NCBI GenBank assembly: GCA_003552345.1
Contig: PULM01000060.1
Coordinates: forward strand, 1 to 35,311
DNA length: 35,311 bases
Direction of reading: 5' to 3'
Source: Ectothiorhodospiraceae bacterium
GTDB lineage: Bacteria > Pseudomonadota > Gammaproteobacteria > Nitrococcales > Halorhodospiraceae
Below, piece after piece: positions 8,224 to 17,558 of this stretch; within the stretch, counting starts at the first letter, position 1; each line of letters starts with the position of its first letter. The notes under the pieces were generated by a model. The model was not told where the DNA came from and searched no databases. It worked only from the letters and a program-made list of their open reading frames with translations. The translations under genes were made by a program, and so were the position numbers.

Positions 8224-9324
8224 ATGCGCCCCGCTTATCAGATCCTCTTCGCCACCCTGCTGATCGCCGGGGTGGCCTCCGGCGGTTATTGGCTGACCCG
8301 GGGTGAGCCAGCCCCGGCGGGGGGTCCCCCGTCGGGGCGCGAGGTAGTGGTCGAGGCCGCCGATGCCGAACGGACGACGATCCGCGATACCTTCCGCGCC
8401 ACCGGCACCACCCGTGCCCGCGAGGCCGTGGACGTGGTCACCGAGGCGGCGGGCCGCATCACCGCCATCGGCTTCACCGAGGGGACGGCGGTGGAGGCCG
8501 GGCAGCTGCTGCTCGAACTCGACGCCGAGCGCGAACGGGCAGTGCTGGAGGAGGCCCGGGCCGAGTTGCAGGACCTGCAGGCGCAGCTGCGCCGCACGAG
8601 GGCCCTGCGCGAGAGCGGGGATGCCACCGAGCAGGACCTGGACACCCTGGTGGCCAGTGTGGCCGTGGCCGGGGCCCGCGTCCGCGTGGCCGAGGCGCAG
8701 CTGCGCGAGCGCCGCATCCACGCCCCGTTCGCCGGGGTGACCGGCATGCGCCAGATCAGCCCGGGTGCCTACGTCGATCCGCAGACCGTGATCACCACCC
8801 TCGATGACACCGAGACCCTGCGGGTCGGCTTCACCGTCCCCGAGCGGCTGCTCGGGCAGCTTGCGCCCGGGCTGCCGGTGACCGCCACCAGCGCCGGCTT
8901 CGCCGATCGCACCTTCTCCGGGGAGCTGCGCCGGATCGACAGCCGTGTCGACCCGGTCACCCGCACCCTGCGCCTGGAGTCGGAGATCGACAACCCGGAT
9001 GGCCGGCTCAAGCCGGGCATGTTCCTGCAGGTGGAGTTGGAGCTCGACCAGCGCGAGTCCATCGTCATCCCCGAGGAGGCGCTGATCCTCGAGGGCCGGG
9101 CGCGTTACGTCTACCGCCTCGACGATGGCGTGGCCCACCGGGTGGCGGTGCAGACCGGCCAGCGCCGCGACGGCTGGGTGGAGATCGTCGCCGGCCTGCA
9201 GGCCGCTGACCGGGTGGTGGCCCTCGGCCACCAGCGTCTGAGCGACGGCGCCCGGGTGCGGGTGCGCAACCCGTCGGCCGACGCCGCAGCAACCGGTGAC
9301 GGCCTGGCCGAGGCCGCCCGTTGA
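8224..9324 (+). CDS. RND efflux periplasmic adaptor (membrane fusion protein)
   Basis: This 366-residue adaptor links an inner-membrane RND pump to an outer-membrane channel. It has an N-terminal membrane anchor (ILFATLLIAGVASGGYWL), then a barrel-sandwich (lipoyl-like) half, VTEAAGRITAIGFTEGTAVEAGQLL, a short alpha-hairpin (residues about 100-150), the second sandwich half (RRIHAPFAGVTGMRQISPGAYV), and a beta-barrel and membrane-proximal domain (DSRVDPVTRTLRLESEI). The ATG has GGAG about 6 bases upstream. The stop overlaps the start of the pump gene (TTGA), so translation is coupled. Substrate is unknown. Confidence 0.92.
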   Translation: MRPAYQILFATLLIAGVASGGYWLTRGEPAPAGGPPSGREVVVEAADAERTTIRDTFRATGTTRAREAVDVVTEAAGRITAIGFTEGTAVEAGQLLLELDAERERAVLEEARAELQDLQAQLRRTRALRESGDATEQDLDTLVASVAVAGARVRVAEAQLRERRIHAPFAGVTGMRQISPGAYVDPQTVITTLDDTETLRVGFTVPERLLGQLAPGLPVTATSAGFADRTFSGELRRIDSRVDPVTRTLRLESEIDNPDGRLKPGMFLQVELELDQRESIVIPEEALILEGRARYVYRLDDGVAHRVAVQTGQRRDGWVEIVAGLQAADRVVALGHQRLSDGARVRVRNPSADAAATGDGLAEAAR

Positions 9325-12300
9325 TCCTCTCCGACATCGCGATCCGCCGCCCCGTGCTGGCCACCGTGGCCAGCGTGCTGATCGTCGTCCTCGGCATCGC
9401 CTCCCTCAACCAGTTGCCGGTGCGCGAGTACCCGGATATCGACCCGCCGGTGGTCTCCATCGAGACCCGCTACACCGGTGCCGCCCCGGCGGTGATCGAT
9501 ACCGAGATCACCGAGGTGATCGAATCGGCGGTGAGCAGTGTCGACGGCATCCGCTCGATGACCTCGGAGAGCCGCGATGGGCGCGGCGAGACCGACATCG
9601 AGTTCGAGGTAGGCCGGGATATCGACGCCGCCGCCAACGATGTGCGCGATGCCATCGGACGGATCCTCGACGACCTGCCCGCGGATGCCGACCCCCCGGT
9701 GGTGGCCAAGACCGAGGCCGATGCCCGGCCGATGATGTGGCTGTCGCTGAGCAGCAGTCGCATGAGCCCCGAGGAGATGACCGACTACGCCGACCGCCAC
9801 CTGGTGGATCGGCTCTCGGTGCTCGACGGCGTGGCGCGGGTGCGCATCGGCGGCGAGCGGCGCTACGCCATGCGTATCTGGCTCGACAGCGAGGCCCTGG
9901 CGGCCCGCGCCCTGACCGTCGAGGACGTGGAGAACGCCCTGCGCCGGGAGAACATCGAGCTGCCGGCCGGCGAGATCGAGTCGGTGGCCCGGCAGCTGAC
10001 CGTGCGCACCGACACCCGGCTGCGCGATCGCGACGACTTCGCCCGCCTGGTCATCGAGCGCCGCGGCGACGAGCTGATCCGCCTGGGCGAGGTGGCCCGG
10101 GTCGAGCGCGGGGTGGAGGATGACGACACCGCCGTGCGCCTGGACGGCGAGACCGCGGTGGGACTGGGGATCATCCGCCAGTCCCGGGCCAACACCATCG
10201 CCGTCGCCGACGCCGTGCTTGCCGAGATGGCCCGACTTGAGGATCAGCTGCCCGCCGACCTGCGCCTGGTGGTCGGCTACGACGAGTCGCAGTTCGTGCG
10301 CCAGTCGATCCGCGAGGTGGTGCGCACCCTGCTGATCGCCGTCGGATTGGTGGTGCTGACCATCTTCGTCTTCCTGCGCAGCCTGCGCGCCACCCTGATC
10401 CCCTCGGTGACCATCCCGGTGGCGGTGATCGGCGCGTTCATCGTCATGGGGCCGCTTGGCTTCTCGCTCAACGTCCTGACGCTGCTGGCGCTGATCCTGG
10501 CCATCGGCCTGGTGGTCGATGACGCCATCGTGGTCCTGGAGAACATCCAGCGGCGTATCGACGAGGGCGAGCCACCGCTGCTGGCCGCCTACCGCGGCGT
10601 GCGCCAGGTGGGCTTTGCGGTGATCGCCACCACCATCTCCCTGGTGGCGGTCTTCGTGCCCATCGCCTTCATGGAGGGCAACGTCGGACGCCTGTTCACC
10701 GAGTTCGGGTTGGTGCTGGCGGCGGCGGTGGTCTTCTCGAGCTTCGTCGCCCTGACCCTGACCGGCATGCTCTGCTCCAAGTGGCTGCGCCCCCGGCCCG
10801 AGCAGCCGGGGCGGCTGCAGGCGCTCGGTGAACGCCTGTTCACCGGCCTGACCGATGGCTATCGCCGTGCGCTGGGCGGGGCGCTGCAGGCGCCCATCGC
10901 CGTGCTCGGCGTCGGGGTGGCCGCCGCCATCGGCGCCTATGCGCTCTATCAGGCGCTGCCCCAGGAGCTGACCCCCACCGAGGATCGCGGCGTGTTCATC
11001 GTCCCGGCGAGCGCGCCGGAGGGCAGTACCGCGGCGCATACCGATGCCGGCGTGCGCGAGCTGGAGGCGATCCTCCGGCCCCTGCGCGAGGAGACCGGTG
11101 AGGCCCGCCGGGTGCTGAGCATCCTCGGCTTCGGCGGGCGTGCCAATAGCGCGTTCATCATTGTTGGCCTGGAGGACTGGGGCGAGCGTTCGCGCAGTCA
11201 GCAGCAGATCGTCGCCGAGACCATGCCGCGGCTGATGGGGGTCCCCGGTGTGCGCGCCTTCGCCGTGAACCCACCGGGGCTGGGCCAGAGCGGATTCCAG
11301 CAGCCGGTGCAGTTCGTCATCGGGGGTGCCGACTACGACGAGGTGGCCGACTGGGCCGAGCGCATCCTGGCCCGGGCGCAGGACGAGAACCCGCGCCTGC
11401 TCAACCTCGACAGCAGCTACGACGCCACACGCCCGCAGCTCAATGTGCGCATCGACCGCGACCGGGCCGCCGATCTGGGGGTCAGTGCCGAGGCGCTGGG
11501 GCGCACCGTGCAGACCCTGCTCGCCTCGCGCACGGTGACCGCCTACCTCGACCGTGGGCGCGAGTACGACGTCATGCTCCAGGACGAGCCGGCGGATCGG
11601 CGCAGCCCGGCGGATCTCGACCGGCTCCATGTGCGCAGTCTCAACGACGGGGCGCTGATCCCCCTCTCGGCGCTGGTCAGCCTGGAGGAGGAGGGCGCAC
11701 CACCGGTGCTCAGCCGCGTCGACCGCCTGCCGGCGGTGACCCTGAGCGCGTCGCTGGCGCCGGGTTACGACCTGGGGGCGGCCCTGGCCTACCTGGAGCA
11801 GGTGGCCGCCGAGGAGCTGCCCGCCACGGCGCGGATCAGCTATCTGGGGCTCTCCGACGAGTTCAAGCGCGCCGGCGGGGCCGTCTTCCTCACCTTCGCC
11901 CTGGCCCTGCTCATCGTCTTCCTGGTCCTCTCGGCGCAGTTCGAGAGTTTCGTCCACCCGTTGATCATCATGACCGCCGTACCGCTGGCCATCACCGGCG
12001 CCCTGGGGGCTCTGCTGCTGACCGGTAGCAGCCTGAACATCTACAGCCAGATCGGCCTGATCCTGCTTATCGGTCTGATGACCAAGAACGGGATCCTGAT
12101 CGTCGAGTTCGCCAATCAGCTGCGCGATCAGGGCTACAGCGTGCGCGAGGCCATTCACGCCGGCGCCACGCTGCGCTTTCGTCCGGTGCTGATGACCGCG
12201 GTCTCGACGGTCTTCGGCGCGGTGCCGCTGGTCCTGGCGCTGGGCGCCGGGGCCGAGAGCCGCGCCGCCATCGGCACCGTGATCATCGGCGGCATGGGGT

Positions 12301-12437
12301 TCGCCACCCTGTTGACGCTGTTCGTCATCCCCGTGCTATACGACCGGCTGGCGCGCTACACGACACCGGTCAACGTGGTCGGTGCCGAGCTGGAGCGCTT
12401 GGAACGGGACCACGGTGCGCCGCGGGCGAAGGCGTGA
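9321..12437 (+). CDS. RND-family efflux pump, HAE1-type permease
   Basis: This 1038-residue AcrB-like transporter uses the proton gradient to export hydrophobic or amphiphilic compounds. The N-terminus shows the HAE1 pattern (LSDIAIRRPVLATV, then REYPDIDPPVVSIETRY). The paired proton-relay aspartates are present in transmembrane helix 4 (AIGLVVDDAIVVLENI). Length and the two-fold repeat (about 1-500 and 500-1038, each with six TM segments and a large periplasmic loop) are normal. The start is a TTG overlapping the adaptor stop codon. No outer-membrane factor gene is adjacent, so it probably uses a TolC-type protein encoded elsewhere. Confidence 0.94.
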   Translation: MILSDIAIRRPVLATVASVLIVVLGIASLNQLPVREYPDIDPPVVSIETRYTGAAPAVIDTEITEVIESAVSSVDGIRSMTSESRDGRGETDIEFEVGRDIDAAANDVRDAIGRILDDLPADADPPVVAKTEADARPMMWLSLSSSRMSPEEMTDYADRHLVDRLSVLDGVARVRIGGERRYAMRIWLDSEALAARALTVEDVENALRRENIELPAGEIESVARQLTVRTDTRLRDRDDFARLVIERRGDELIRLGEVARVERGVEDDDTAVRLDGETAVGLGIIRQSRANTIAVADAVLAEMARLEDQLPADLRLVVGYDESQFVRQSIREVVRTLLIAVGLVVLTIFVFLRSLRATLIPSVTIPVAVIGAFIVMGPLGFSLNVLTLLALILAIGLVVDDAIVVLENIQRRIDEGEPPLLAAYRGVRQVGFAVIATTISLVAVFVPIAFMEGNVGRLFTEFGLVLAAAVVFSSFVALTLTGMLCSKWLRPRPEQPGRLQALGERLFTGLTDGYRRALGGALQAPIAVLGVGVAAAIGAYALYQALPQELTPTEDRGVFIVPASAPEGSTAAHTDAGVRELEAILRPLREETGEARRVLSILGFGGRANSAFIIVGLEDWGERSRSQQQIVAETMPRLMGVPGVRAFAVNPPGLGQSGFQQPVQFVIGGADYDEVADWAERILARAQDENPRLLNLDSSYDATRPQLNVRIDRDRAADLGVSAEALGRTVQTLLASRTVTAYLDRGREYDVMLQDEPADRRSPADLDRLHVRSLNDGALIPLSALVSLEEEGAPPVLSRVDRLPAVTLSASLAPGYDLGAALAYLEQVAAEELPATARISYLGLSDEFKRAGGAVFLTFALALLIVFLVLSAQFESFVHPLIIMTAVPLAITGALGALLLTGSSLNIYSQIGLILLIGLMTKNGILIVEFANQLRDQGYSVREAIHAGATLRFRPVLMTAVSTVFGAVPLVLALGAGAESRAAIGTVIIGGMGFATLLTLFVIPVLYDRLARYTTPVNVVGAELERLERDHGAPRAKA

Positions 12438-12456
12438 ACTCAGGGAGGAGTGGACC

Positions 12457-14157
12457 ATGACCGGAGCGAAGATCAGCCGCAGCCTGGCCCTGGCCCTGCT
12501 TCTGGCCGGGGGTGCGGCGGCCGCCGACGAGTCCTGCGCCTCGGCGCAGACCACCGCCGTGCACGAGGTGGCCGGTCAGGGCGCCGAGCGCCAGGCACCG
12601 GAGGAGACGATCCGGGTGCACGGCGTGGTGACCGGCGCCTTCCTGGGCGAGGATGGCCTCGACGGGTTCTTCATCCAGGGCACGGAGCCGGCCCCGGACG
12701 ATAAGCCGGCGGGACTGTTTGTCTACGCCCCCGAGCTCACCTCTGATCAGCGCGCACTCATCGAGCCTGGCCGCGAGTTGCTGCTCACCGGTCGTGCCGG
12801 CGAGCACCGCGGGCGGCCGCAGCTCGAGTGGCTGGAGGCGGTCCGCGATTGCGGGGACGGGGAGCTCGTCCAGCACCCGGTGGCGTGGCCAGTGGCCGAG
12901 CCGCAACGCCTGGAGGGGGTGCTGGTGCGCATCCTCCCACCGATGGTGGTGACCGGCAACTACGAGCTACCCCGTCACGGCACCTTGAAACTGACCCCCG
13001 AGCGACGCGCCTTCCGCCCCACCAACTTCCTGCCCGGGCACGGCCCCGACGATCCGGCCCTGGCCGGTGCGCGGCTGCTCCTCGACGACGGCAGCTACCG
13101 CAGCCGGCCTGACCCCATCCCGTATCTGGATGAGGAGGGCACCCGGCGGGTGGGGACCCAGGTGACGGATCTGACCGGGGTGCTGACCCGCGCCTTCGGC
13201 GCCTGGCGCCTGCACCCGACCGAGCCCCCCGAGTTCGAATCGGCCAACCCGCGGCCCGGTCCGCTGCCGCCGCCGGAGGGGGAGGCGGTGCGCGTGGCCG
13301 CCTTCAACGTGGAGAACTACTTCCTCACCCTCGGTGAGCGCGGCGCCGCCAGCGAGCAGGAGCTGCAGCGCCAGCGGGCCAAGCTGCTCGCCGCCGCCGA
13401 GTCCCTGCACGCCGACGTGCTGGTGCTGGTGGAGATGGAGAATCGCCGGGACGCCCCGGAGGACTTCATCGAACGGCTCGCCGCGGCCACCGATCAGCCC
13501 TGGCGTCTGGCCCGTGGCGGGGAGACCGGCAGCGACGCCATCAAGGTCTCCCTGGCCTATCGCGAGGACCGCCTCGAGCGGGTGGGCGAGACCGTCCGCG
13601 ATGCCCGGCGGGTTCACCACCGCCCGCCGCCGCTGGCTGCATTCCGCCCCCACGGTGGGGGGGAACCCTTCGCCGTGGCGGGGATCCACTTCAAATCGAA
13701 GACCGGCTGTCCGGAGAGCGGCGACGTGGATCGGGGGCAGGGGTGCTGGAATCAGCGCCGCACCGAGCAGGCCGAGGCGCTGGCCGAGTACCTGCAGCGC
13801 TGGCGCGAGGAACGGGACGAGGCACTGCCGGTGCTGATCGCCGGTGATCTCAACACCTACGGGGGCGAGGATCCGGCACGGACCCTGGCCGCCGCGGGCA
13901 AGGTGGATCTGCTCTCCGGGCATCTACCCTGGTCCGAGCGCTATACCTACGTCTTCCGCGGGGAGTCCGGCTATCTGGATCACCTGCAGGCGCACCCGGC
14001 CCTGGCCGAGCGCGTGGCGGCGGTCCACCGCCACCCGATCAACGCAGATGAGCCGCGCTTTCTCGAGTTCGACGGCGATCCCCGGCACGTCCGTGATGAC
14101 GCCTACCGCTCCTCGGACCACGACCCCATCGCCGTGGATCTGGAAGCCGCCGAGTAG
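12457..14157 (+). CDS. Secreted endonuclease/exonuclease/phosphatase-family nuclease (ExeM/NucH-like)
   Basis: This 566-residue exported protein resembles extracellular DNases of the ExeM/NucH group. It has a signal peptide (SRSLALALLLAGGAAAAD), an N-terminal OB-fold-like region (about residues 40-270, IRVHGVVTGAFLGEDGLDGFF), and a C-terminal DNase-I-like domain. Motifs of that domain are VAAFNVENYF, VLVEMENRRD, AGIHFKSKTGC, IAGDLNTYG and RSSDHDPIAV, which supply the metal ligands and catalytic His residues. The ATG at 12457 is preferred over the ORF-track start because GGAGG lies 8 bases upstream and the signal peptide begins there. It follows the RND pump gene by 19 bases and may share its transcript. 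Likely role: use of extracellular DNA; inferred. Confidence 0.87.
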   Translation: MTGAKISRSLALALLLAGGAAAADESCASAQTTAVHEVAGQGAERQAPEETIRVHGVVTGAFLGEDGLDGFFIQGTEPAPDDKPAGLFVYAPELTSDQRALIEPGRELLLTGRAGEHRGRPQLEWLEAVRDCGDGELVQHPVAWPVAEPQRLEGVLVRILPPMVVTGNYELPRHGTLKLTPERRAFRPTNFLPGHGPDDPALAGARLLLDDGSYRSRPDPIPYLDEEGTRRVGTQVTDLTGVLTRAFGAWRLHPTEPPEFESANPRPGPLPPPEGEAVRVAAFNVENYFLTLGERGAASEQELQRQRAKLLAAAESLHADVLVLVEMENRRDAPEDFIERLAAATDQPWRLARGGETGSDAIKVSLAYREDRLERVGETVRDARRVHHRPPPLAAFRPHGGGEPFAVAGIHFKSKTGCPESGDVDRGQGCWNQRRTEQAEALAEYLQRWREERDEALPVLIAGDLNTYGGEDPARTLAAAGKVDLLSGHLPWSERYTYVFRGESGYLDHLQAHPALAERVAAVHRHPINADEPRFLEFDGDPRHVRDDAYRSSDHDPIAVDLEAAE

Positions 14158-14178
14158 CCTGCACCGCCTGCCCCGGAC

Positions 14179-14211
14179 GCCCGGGCCTGTCGCCGCGCGG
14201 CGGACCCGGGC
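14179..14211 (+). terminator. Nested GC-rich inverted repeat after the nuclease gene
   Basis: Outer arms GCCCGGG/CCCGGGC enclose an inner self-complementary CGCCGCGCGGCG, with small internal loops. It sits 22 bases after the nuclease stop. No T-tract follows. Plausibly it ends or stabilises the upstream transcript. Its position right before the GTG at 14214 argues that the next gene starts at the ATG at 14250 instead. Confidence 0.4.
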
Positions 14212-14249
14212 ACGTGAACATCGACCGCCTTTGCCTGTATCTTGTCGCG

Positions 14250-15920
14250 ATGGACCGCGAAGAGCTCCAGCAGACCCTCACCGACCTACGAGACGACCTG
14301 CTCGGCCTCGACAGCGAGGCGGCCCGGCAGCGGGAGGCCCCGTGGCTGCCGTCCTGGGAGCGGCTGCTGCGTCGCATCGATGGTCTGATCGCCCGACTCG
14401 AGCGCGAGGACGAGCCCCTGCTGGTGGTCTTCGCCGGCGGCACCGGCGCCGGCAAGTCGACCCTGGCCAACACGCTGGCCGGCTCGGCGGTGGCCGCCAC
14501 CAGCGCCCGTCGGCCGACCACCTCGGTGCCCACGGTCATCGGCCATCCCGCCGATCTGGATACCGTCCTGCGCCGCGGCGTGCTGGCCGCCGAGGCCGAA
14601 CGGGCCGCCCTGCGCACCGCCCCGCTGACGACGGTGCCGGAGGGGCTGGTGGTGGTGGATGCGCCGGATGTCGACAGTATCGAGACCGCCAATCGCGCCG
14701 CCACCGAGCGCCTGCTGGAGGTGGCGGACGTCTGGGTCTGGCTGGCCACCGCCCGCACCTACGCCGACGAAGCCGGCATGGCCTACCTGCGCCAGGCGGC
14801 GCAGCTCGACGTCTCGACCCTCGTCGTGCTCACCCAGGCCACCGATGCCGAGGCGCGGGAGATCCTCCCCGACCTGGCCGAGAAACTCGACGCCGCCGGC
14901 CACCGCGCCGTCGAGACGGCGCATCTGCCCACCGCGCCGGTCTCCGAGGAGCGCCTGCCCGAGGCGGTGGCCGGGCCGGTGCTCGAGCGGATCCGCGCCC
15001 TGGCCCCGGTGGAGCAGCGGGCCGCCCACCGGCGGCGGACGGTGCACGGCGCCGTGCGCTACCTGCCGGCGGAGATCGATGCGCTGCTCGAGGGGGTCGA
15101 GGCCGAGCGCCGCGCCGCGCAGGGGTTGGCCGCCGCGGTCCGGGAGGGCTACACCGACGTGCCCGAGCGGCTGCTCACCCAGCTCCACGAGGGGGAGCCC
15201 CTGCGCCGCGAGGTGCTCCGCCGCTGGACCGAGCTGGTGGGTAGCGGCTGGCTGCAGCGCCAGCTCCATGCCGCCGTGGGCCAGCTCTCGCCGCGGCGCT
15301 GGCTGGCCTGGTTGCCGCTGGGCCGGGGTGGCCGGCAGGTCGAGCAGGAAGCGAAGGAGGAGGCCCGCGCCGGCATTGCCGAGATGCTGCATACGGTCCT
15401 TGAGCAGACCGCCGCCGAGGGGGAGAGCGCCTGGCAGCAGGATCCGGTGGGGCGCGCGATCTTCGCCCGGCAGCCGCGCCCGCGCGCCGCCGGGGCGGTG
15501 GCCCGTCACGCCGAGGCCGAGGCGCTGGTGGCGGCCTGGGAGCAGCAGGTGGCCGAGCACGTGGCCACCATCGGCCGTGCCAAGCTCAGCTGGGCGCGCC
15601 GTGCCACCACCGGCATCAACGCCACCTTCACCAGTGCCGTACTGGTCCTGTTTACCCTCAGTGGTGGCCTGAGCACCGGCGAACTGGCGCTGACCGCCGC
15701 CGGCTCCACCACCACTCACACGGTCCTCTCGCGAATCCTGGGTGAGCGCAACGTCCATCAGCTGATCACGGACATCCGTGCCGATCTCCACGCCCGCGTG
15801 GCGGAGCTGGCCGAGTCCCAGGCGCAGGTCTACCAGCGGCTGCTGACCGAGGCCGCACCGCCGCCCGAGGCGGTGGCCGCCGTGCAGGGTCGGCGGGATG
15901 CGCTGGAGGCGCTGGCATGA
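14250..15920 (+). CDS. Dynamin-like / YfjP-type membrane-associated GTPase, first of pair
   Basis: This 556-residue protein has a GTPase domain near the N-terminus: G1 P-loop GGTGAGKST, G2 threonine in RRPTTSVPTV, and G3 DAPDVDS. The G4 position reads QATD in place of NKxD, so nucleotide specificity may be relaxed or impaired. A long helical, acidic stalk-like region follows. Near the C-terminus is a hydrophobic segment (FTSAVLVLFTLSGGLSTGELALTAAG), possibly a membrane hairpin. The architecture resembles dynamin-like or YfjP-type GTPases; function is unknown. The next gene overlaps by 4 bases (ATGA) and is a paralogue, so they likely form a heteromeric pair. The GTG at 14214 would add 12 residues, but neither start has a clear ribosome binding site. 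Confidence 0.75.
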   Translation: MDREELQQTLTDLRDDLLGLDSEAARQREAPWLPSWERLLRRIDGLIARLEREDEPLLVVFAGGTGAGKSTLANTLAGSAVAATSARRPTTSVPTVIGHPADLDTVLRRGVLAAEAERAALRTAPLTTVPEGLVVVDAPDVDSIETANRAATERLLEVADVWVWLATARTYADEAGMAYLRQAAQLDVSTLVVLTQATDAEAREILPDLAEKLDAAGHRAVETAHLPTAPVSEERLPEAVAGPVLERIRALAPVEQRAAHRRRTVHGAVRYLPAEIDALLEGVEAERRAAQGLAAAVREGYTDVPERLLTQLHEGEPLRREVLRRWTELVGSGWLQRQLHAAVGQLSPRRWLAWLPLGRGGRQVEQEAKEEARAGIAEMLHTVLEQTAAEGESAWQQDPVGRAIFARQPRPRAAGAVARHAEAEALVAAWEQQVAEHVATIGRAKLSWARRATTGINATFTSAVLVLFTLSGGLSTGELALTAAGSTTTHTVLSRILGERNVHQLITDIRADLHARVAELAESQAQVYQRLLTEAAPPPEAVAAVQGRRDALEALA

Positions 15921-17545
15921 TCCGCTCGATGGGCTCCGAACGCGGATCGACCGCCGCCGGGCATGGCGGTGTCTGCCCTGAGATCGGTCTGGAACGCCTG
16001 CAGGCACTGCACGCCCTCGGTACCGGCCGCCTGCCGCCGGCGCTGGTCGAAGAGATGGAGCAGGTGCAGCGGCGCGCCGAGCAGCGCCTGGCGCGCTCCC
16101 GGGATCACGTGGTCGTCGCGGTGGCCGGCGGCACGGGCAGCGGCAAGTCCTCGCTGGTCAACGCGCTGGTGGGCCAGGAGGTCTCCGCCCCGGGGGTGCG
16201 CCGGCCGACCACCGACCACGCCGTGGCGGTGACCGTGGGCGAGGACGAGCGCGCCGCGGCGTTGCTCGACTGGCTGCAGGTCTTCGAGCGGCACACCGTC
16301 CCGGCGGCGGGGGAGGGCGATCTGGCCGGGGCGGTCATCCTCGACCTGCCGGATATCGACTCAGTGGTCGATGCTCACTGGGCGGTGGCTGAGCGGCTGA
16401 TCGAGCGCTGCGACCTGCTGCTGTGGGTTGTCGATCCGCTCAAGTATGCCCACGGCCTGGCCCACGAGGGGTACTTCGCCCGTCTGGCCCACCACGCCGA
16501 GGTGCTCATGGTCGCCCTCAACCACGCCGACCGGCTGGCGCCGGCGGATCGGCAGGGCTGTCTGGAGCACCTGCGCGAGCTGCTTGGTCGTCAGGGGCTG
16601 CGGGCGGTGGAGGTGTTGGCCACCGATGCCATCGGCGGGGAGGGCGTGGCCGGGCTGGCCGAACGCATCGGCGCCCGGGTGCGCGAGCGCCGTGCCCCGC
16701 TGGAGCGCCTGCGCGCCGATGTCGCCGAGCTGGTCACGCGCAGCGCCGCCTGCCTTCCGGAGCCCGGGCTTGTGGAACTCGACAGCGAGCGCCTGGGGGC
16801 GGCGCAGCGCCAGGCGGTGAACGAGACGGCGCTGCTTGCCGGTGCCGCCACGGCCTACCGCCAGGGCGGCCAGCGGGCCCTGGCCTCGCCGCTTAAGCGC
16901 CTGCTTGGGGGGCTGTTCGCAGGGCTGCGCCGGCGCACGACGGGGGCGGCCGAGCCCGGCGCGGCGTTGCCGCGTCCGCAGGTGGCGGAGGCGCTGCTGC
17001 GCGATGGCCTGCTGCAGGCGGTGGAGCCGGCCGCCGGCCGCTTGCCCGCTCCGGCGGCGGAGCGGCTGCGTGACCTGGCGGCCGCGGCAGCGGCGCCGCG
17101 GGCCGGCGAGCTGCGCGGACGGCTGGGTGGGCTGCCTTGGTTCCCCCGCCCGCGGGTTTGGTGGCGCGCCCTGGGGGGGCTGCGTGGGGCCAGCGAGGCC
17201 GTCGCGGTCTTCGGCGCGCTGTGGCTGGCGGCGCGGGGCGTGGCTGAATGGCTGGCCCTGCCCAGCCTACCGGCGCCGACGGTGCTCGGGGAGATCGGCT
17301 GGCCCACCGCGCTGCTGGTGGGCGGCAGCACCGCCAGTCTGCTGCTCGGTTGGGGCGGGCGTCGACTGCTTGGCCCGGGGGGGCGGCGTCATGCCCGGCG
17401 GTTGCAGCGGCAGGTGGCCGAGACGGTGGCGGAGGAGGAGAGTGCGGCGCTGGCCGGCGTGCGTGAGGAGCTGGAGCACTGCCAGCGGCTGAGCACACGG
17501 GCCCACAGCGCCGCCACCGAGGTGGCGACGCCGCGGGCGGCGTAG
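15917..17545 (+). CDS. Dynamin-like / YfjP-type membrane-associated GTPase, second of pair
   Basis: This 542-residue protein is a paralogue of the preceding GTPase. G1 reads GGTGSGKSS, G2 RRPTTDHAV, G3 DLPDIDS and G4 NHAD, nearer to canonical NKxD than in its partner. A helical middle is followed by two hydrophobic segments near the C-terminus (AVAVFGALWLAARGVAEWLAL and PTALLVGGSTASLLLGWGG), predicted as transmembrane helices, and a short charged helical tail. The shared D-x-P-D-x-D-S motif and gene overlap suggest duplication and joint action at the membrane. Function is unknown; membrane remodelling or stress protection is a family-level guess. It is convergent with ectC, with 13 bases between stop codons. 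Confidence 0.75.
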   Translation: MIRSMGSERGSTAAGHGGVCPEIGLERLQALHALGTGRLPPALVEEMEQVQRRAEQRLARSRDHVVVAVAGGTGSGKSSLVNALVGQEVSAPGVRRPTTDHAVAVTVGEDERAAALLDWLQVFERHTVPAAGEGDLAGAVILDLPDIDSVVDAHWAVAERLIERCDLLLWVVDPLKYAHGLAHEGYFARLAHHAEVLMVALNHADRLAPADRQGCLEHLRELLGRQGLRAVEVLATDAIGGEGVAGLAERIGARVRERRAPLERLRADVAELVTRSAACLPEPGLVELDSERLGAAQRQAVNETALLAGAATAYRQGGQRALASPLKRLLGGLFAGLRRRTTGAAEPGAALPRPQVAEALLRDGLLQAVEPAAGRLPAPAAERLRDLAAAAAAPRAGELRGRLGGLPWFPRPRVWWRALGGLRGASEAVAVFGALWLAARGVAEWLALPSLPAPTVLGEIGWPTALLVGGSTASLLLGWGGRRLLGPGGRRHARRLQRQVAETVAEEESAALAGVREELEHCQRLSTRAHSAATEVATPRAA

Positions 17546-17558
17546 CGGGCGCGGCGGG

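Noticed and set aside
9111-12158. 1015-residue minus-strand ORF antisense to the RND pump
   Set aside because: It is a shadow of high-GC codon bias. The protein is low-complexity His/Gly/Asp/Gln-rich with no recognisable domain, while the plus strand encodes a full AcrB-type pump.
14286-16007. 573-residue minus-strand ORF antisense to the first GTPase
   Set aside because: Gly/His/Gln-rich shadow; the opposite strand has clear GTPase motifs and gene coupling.
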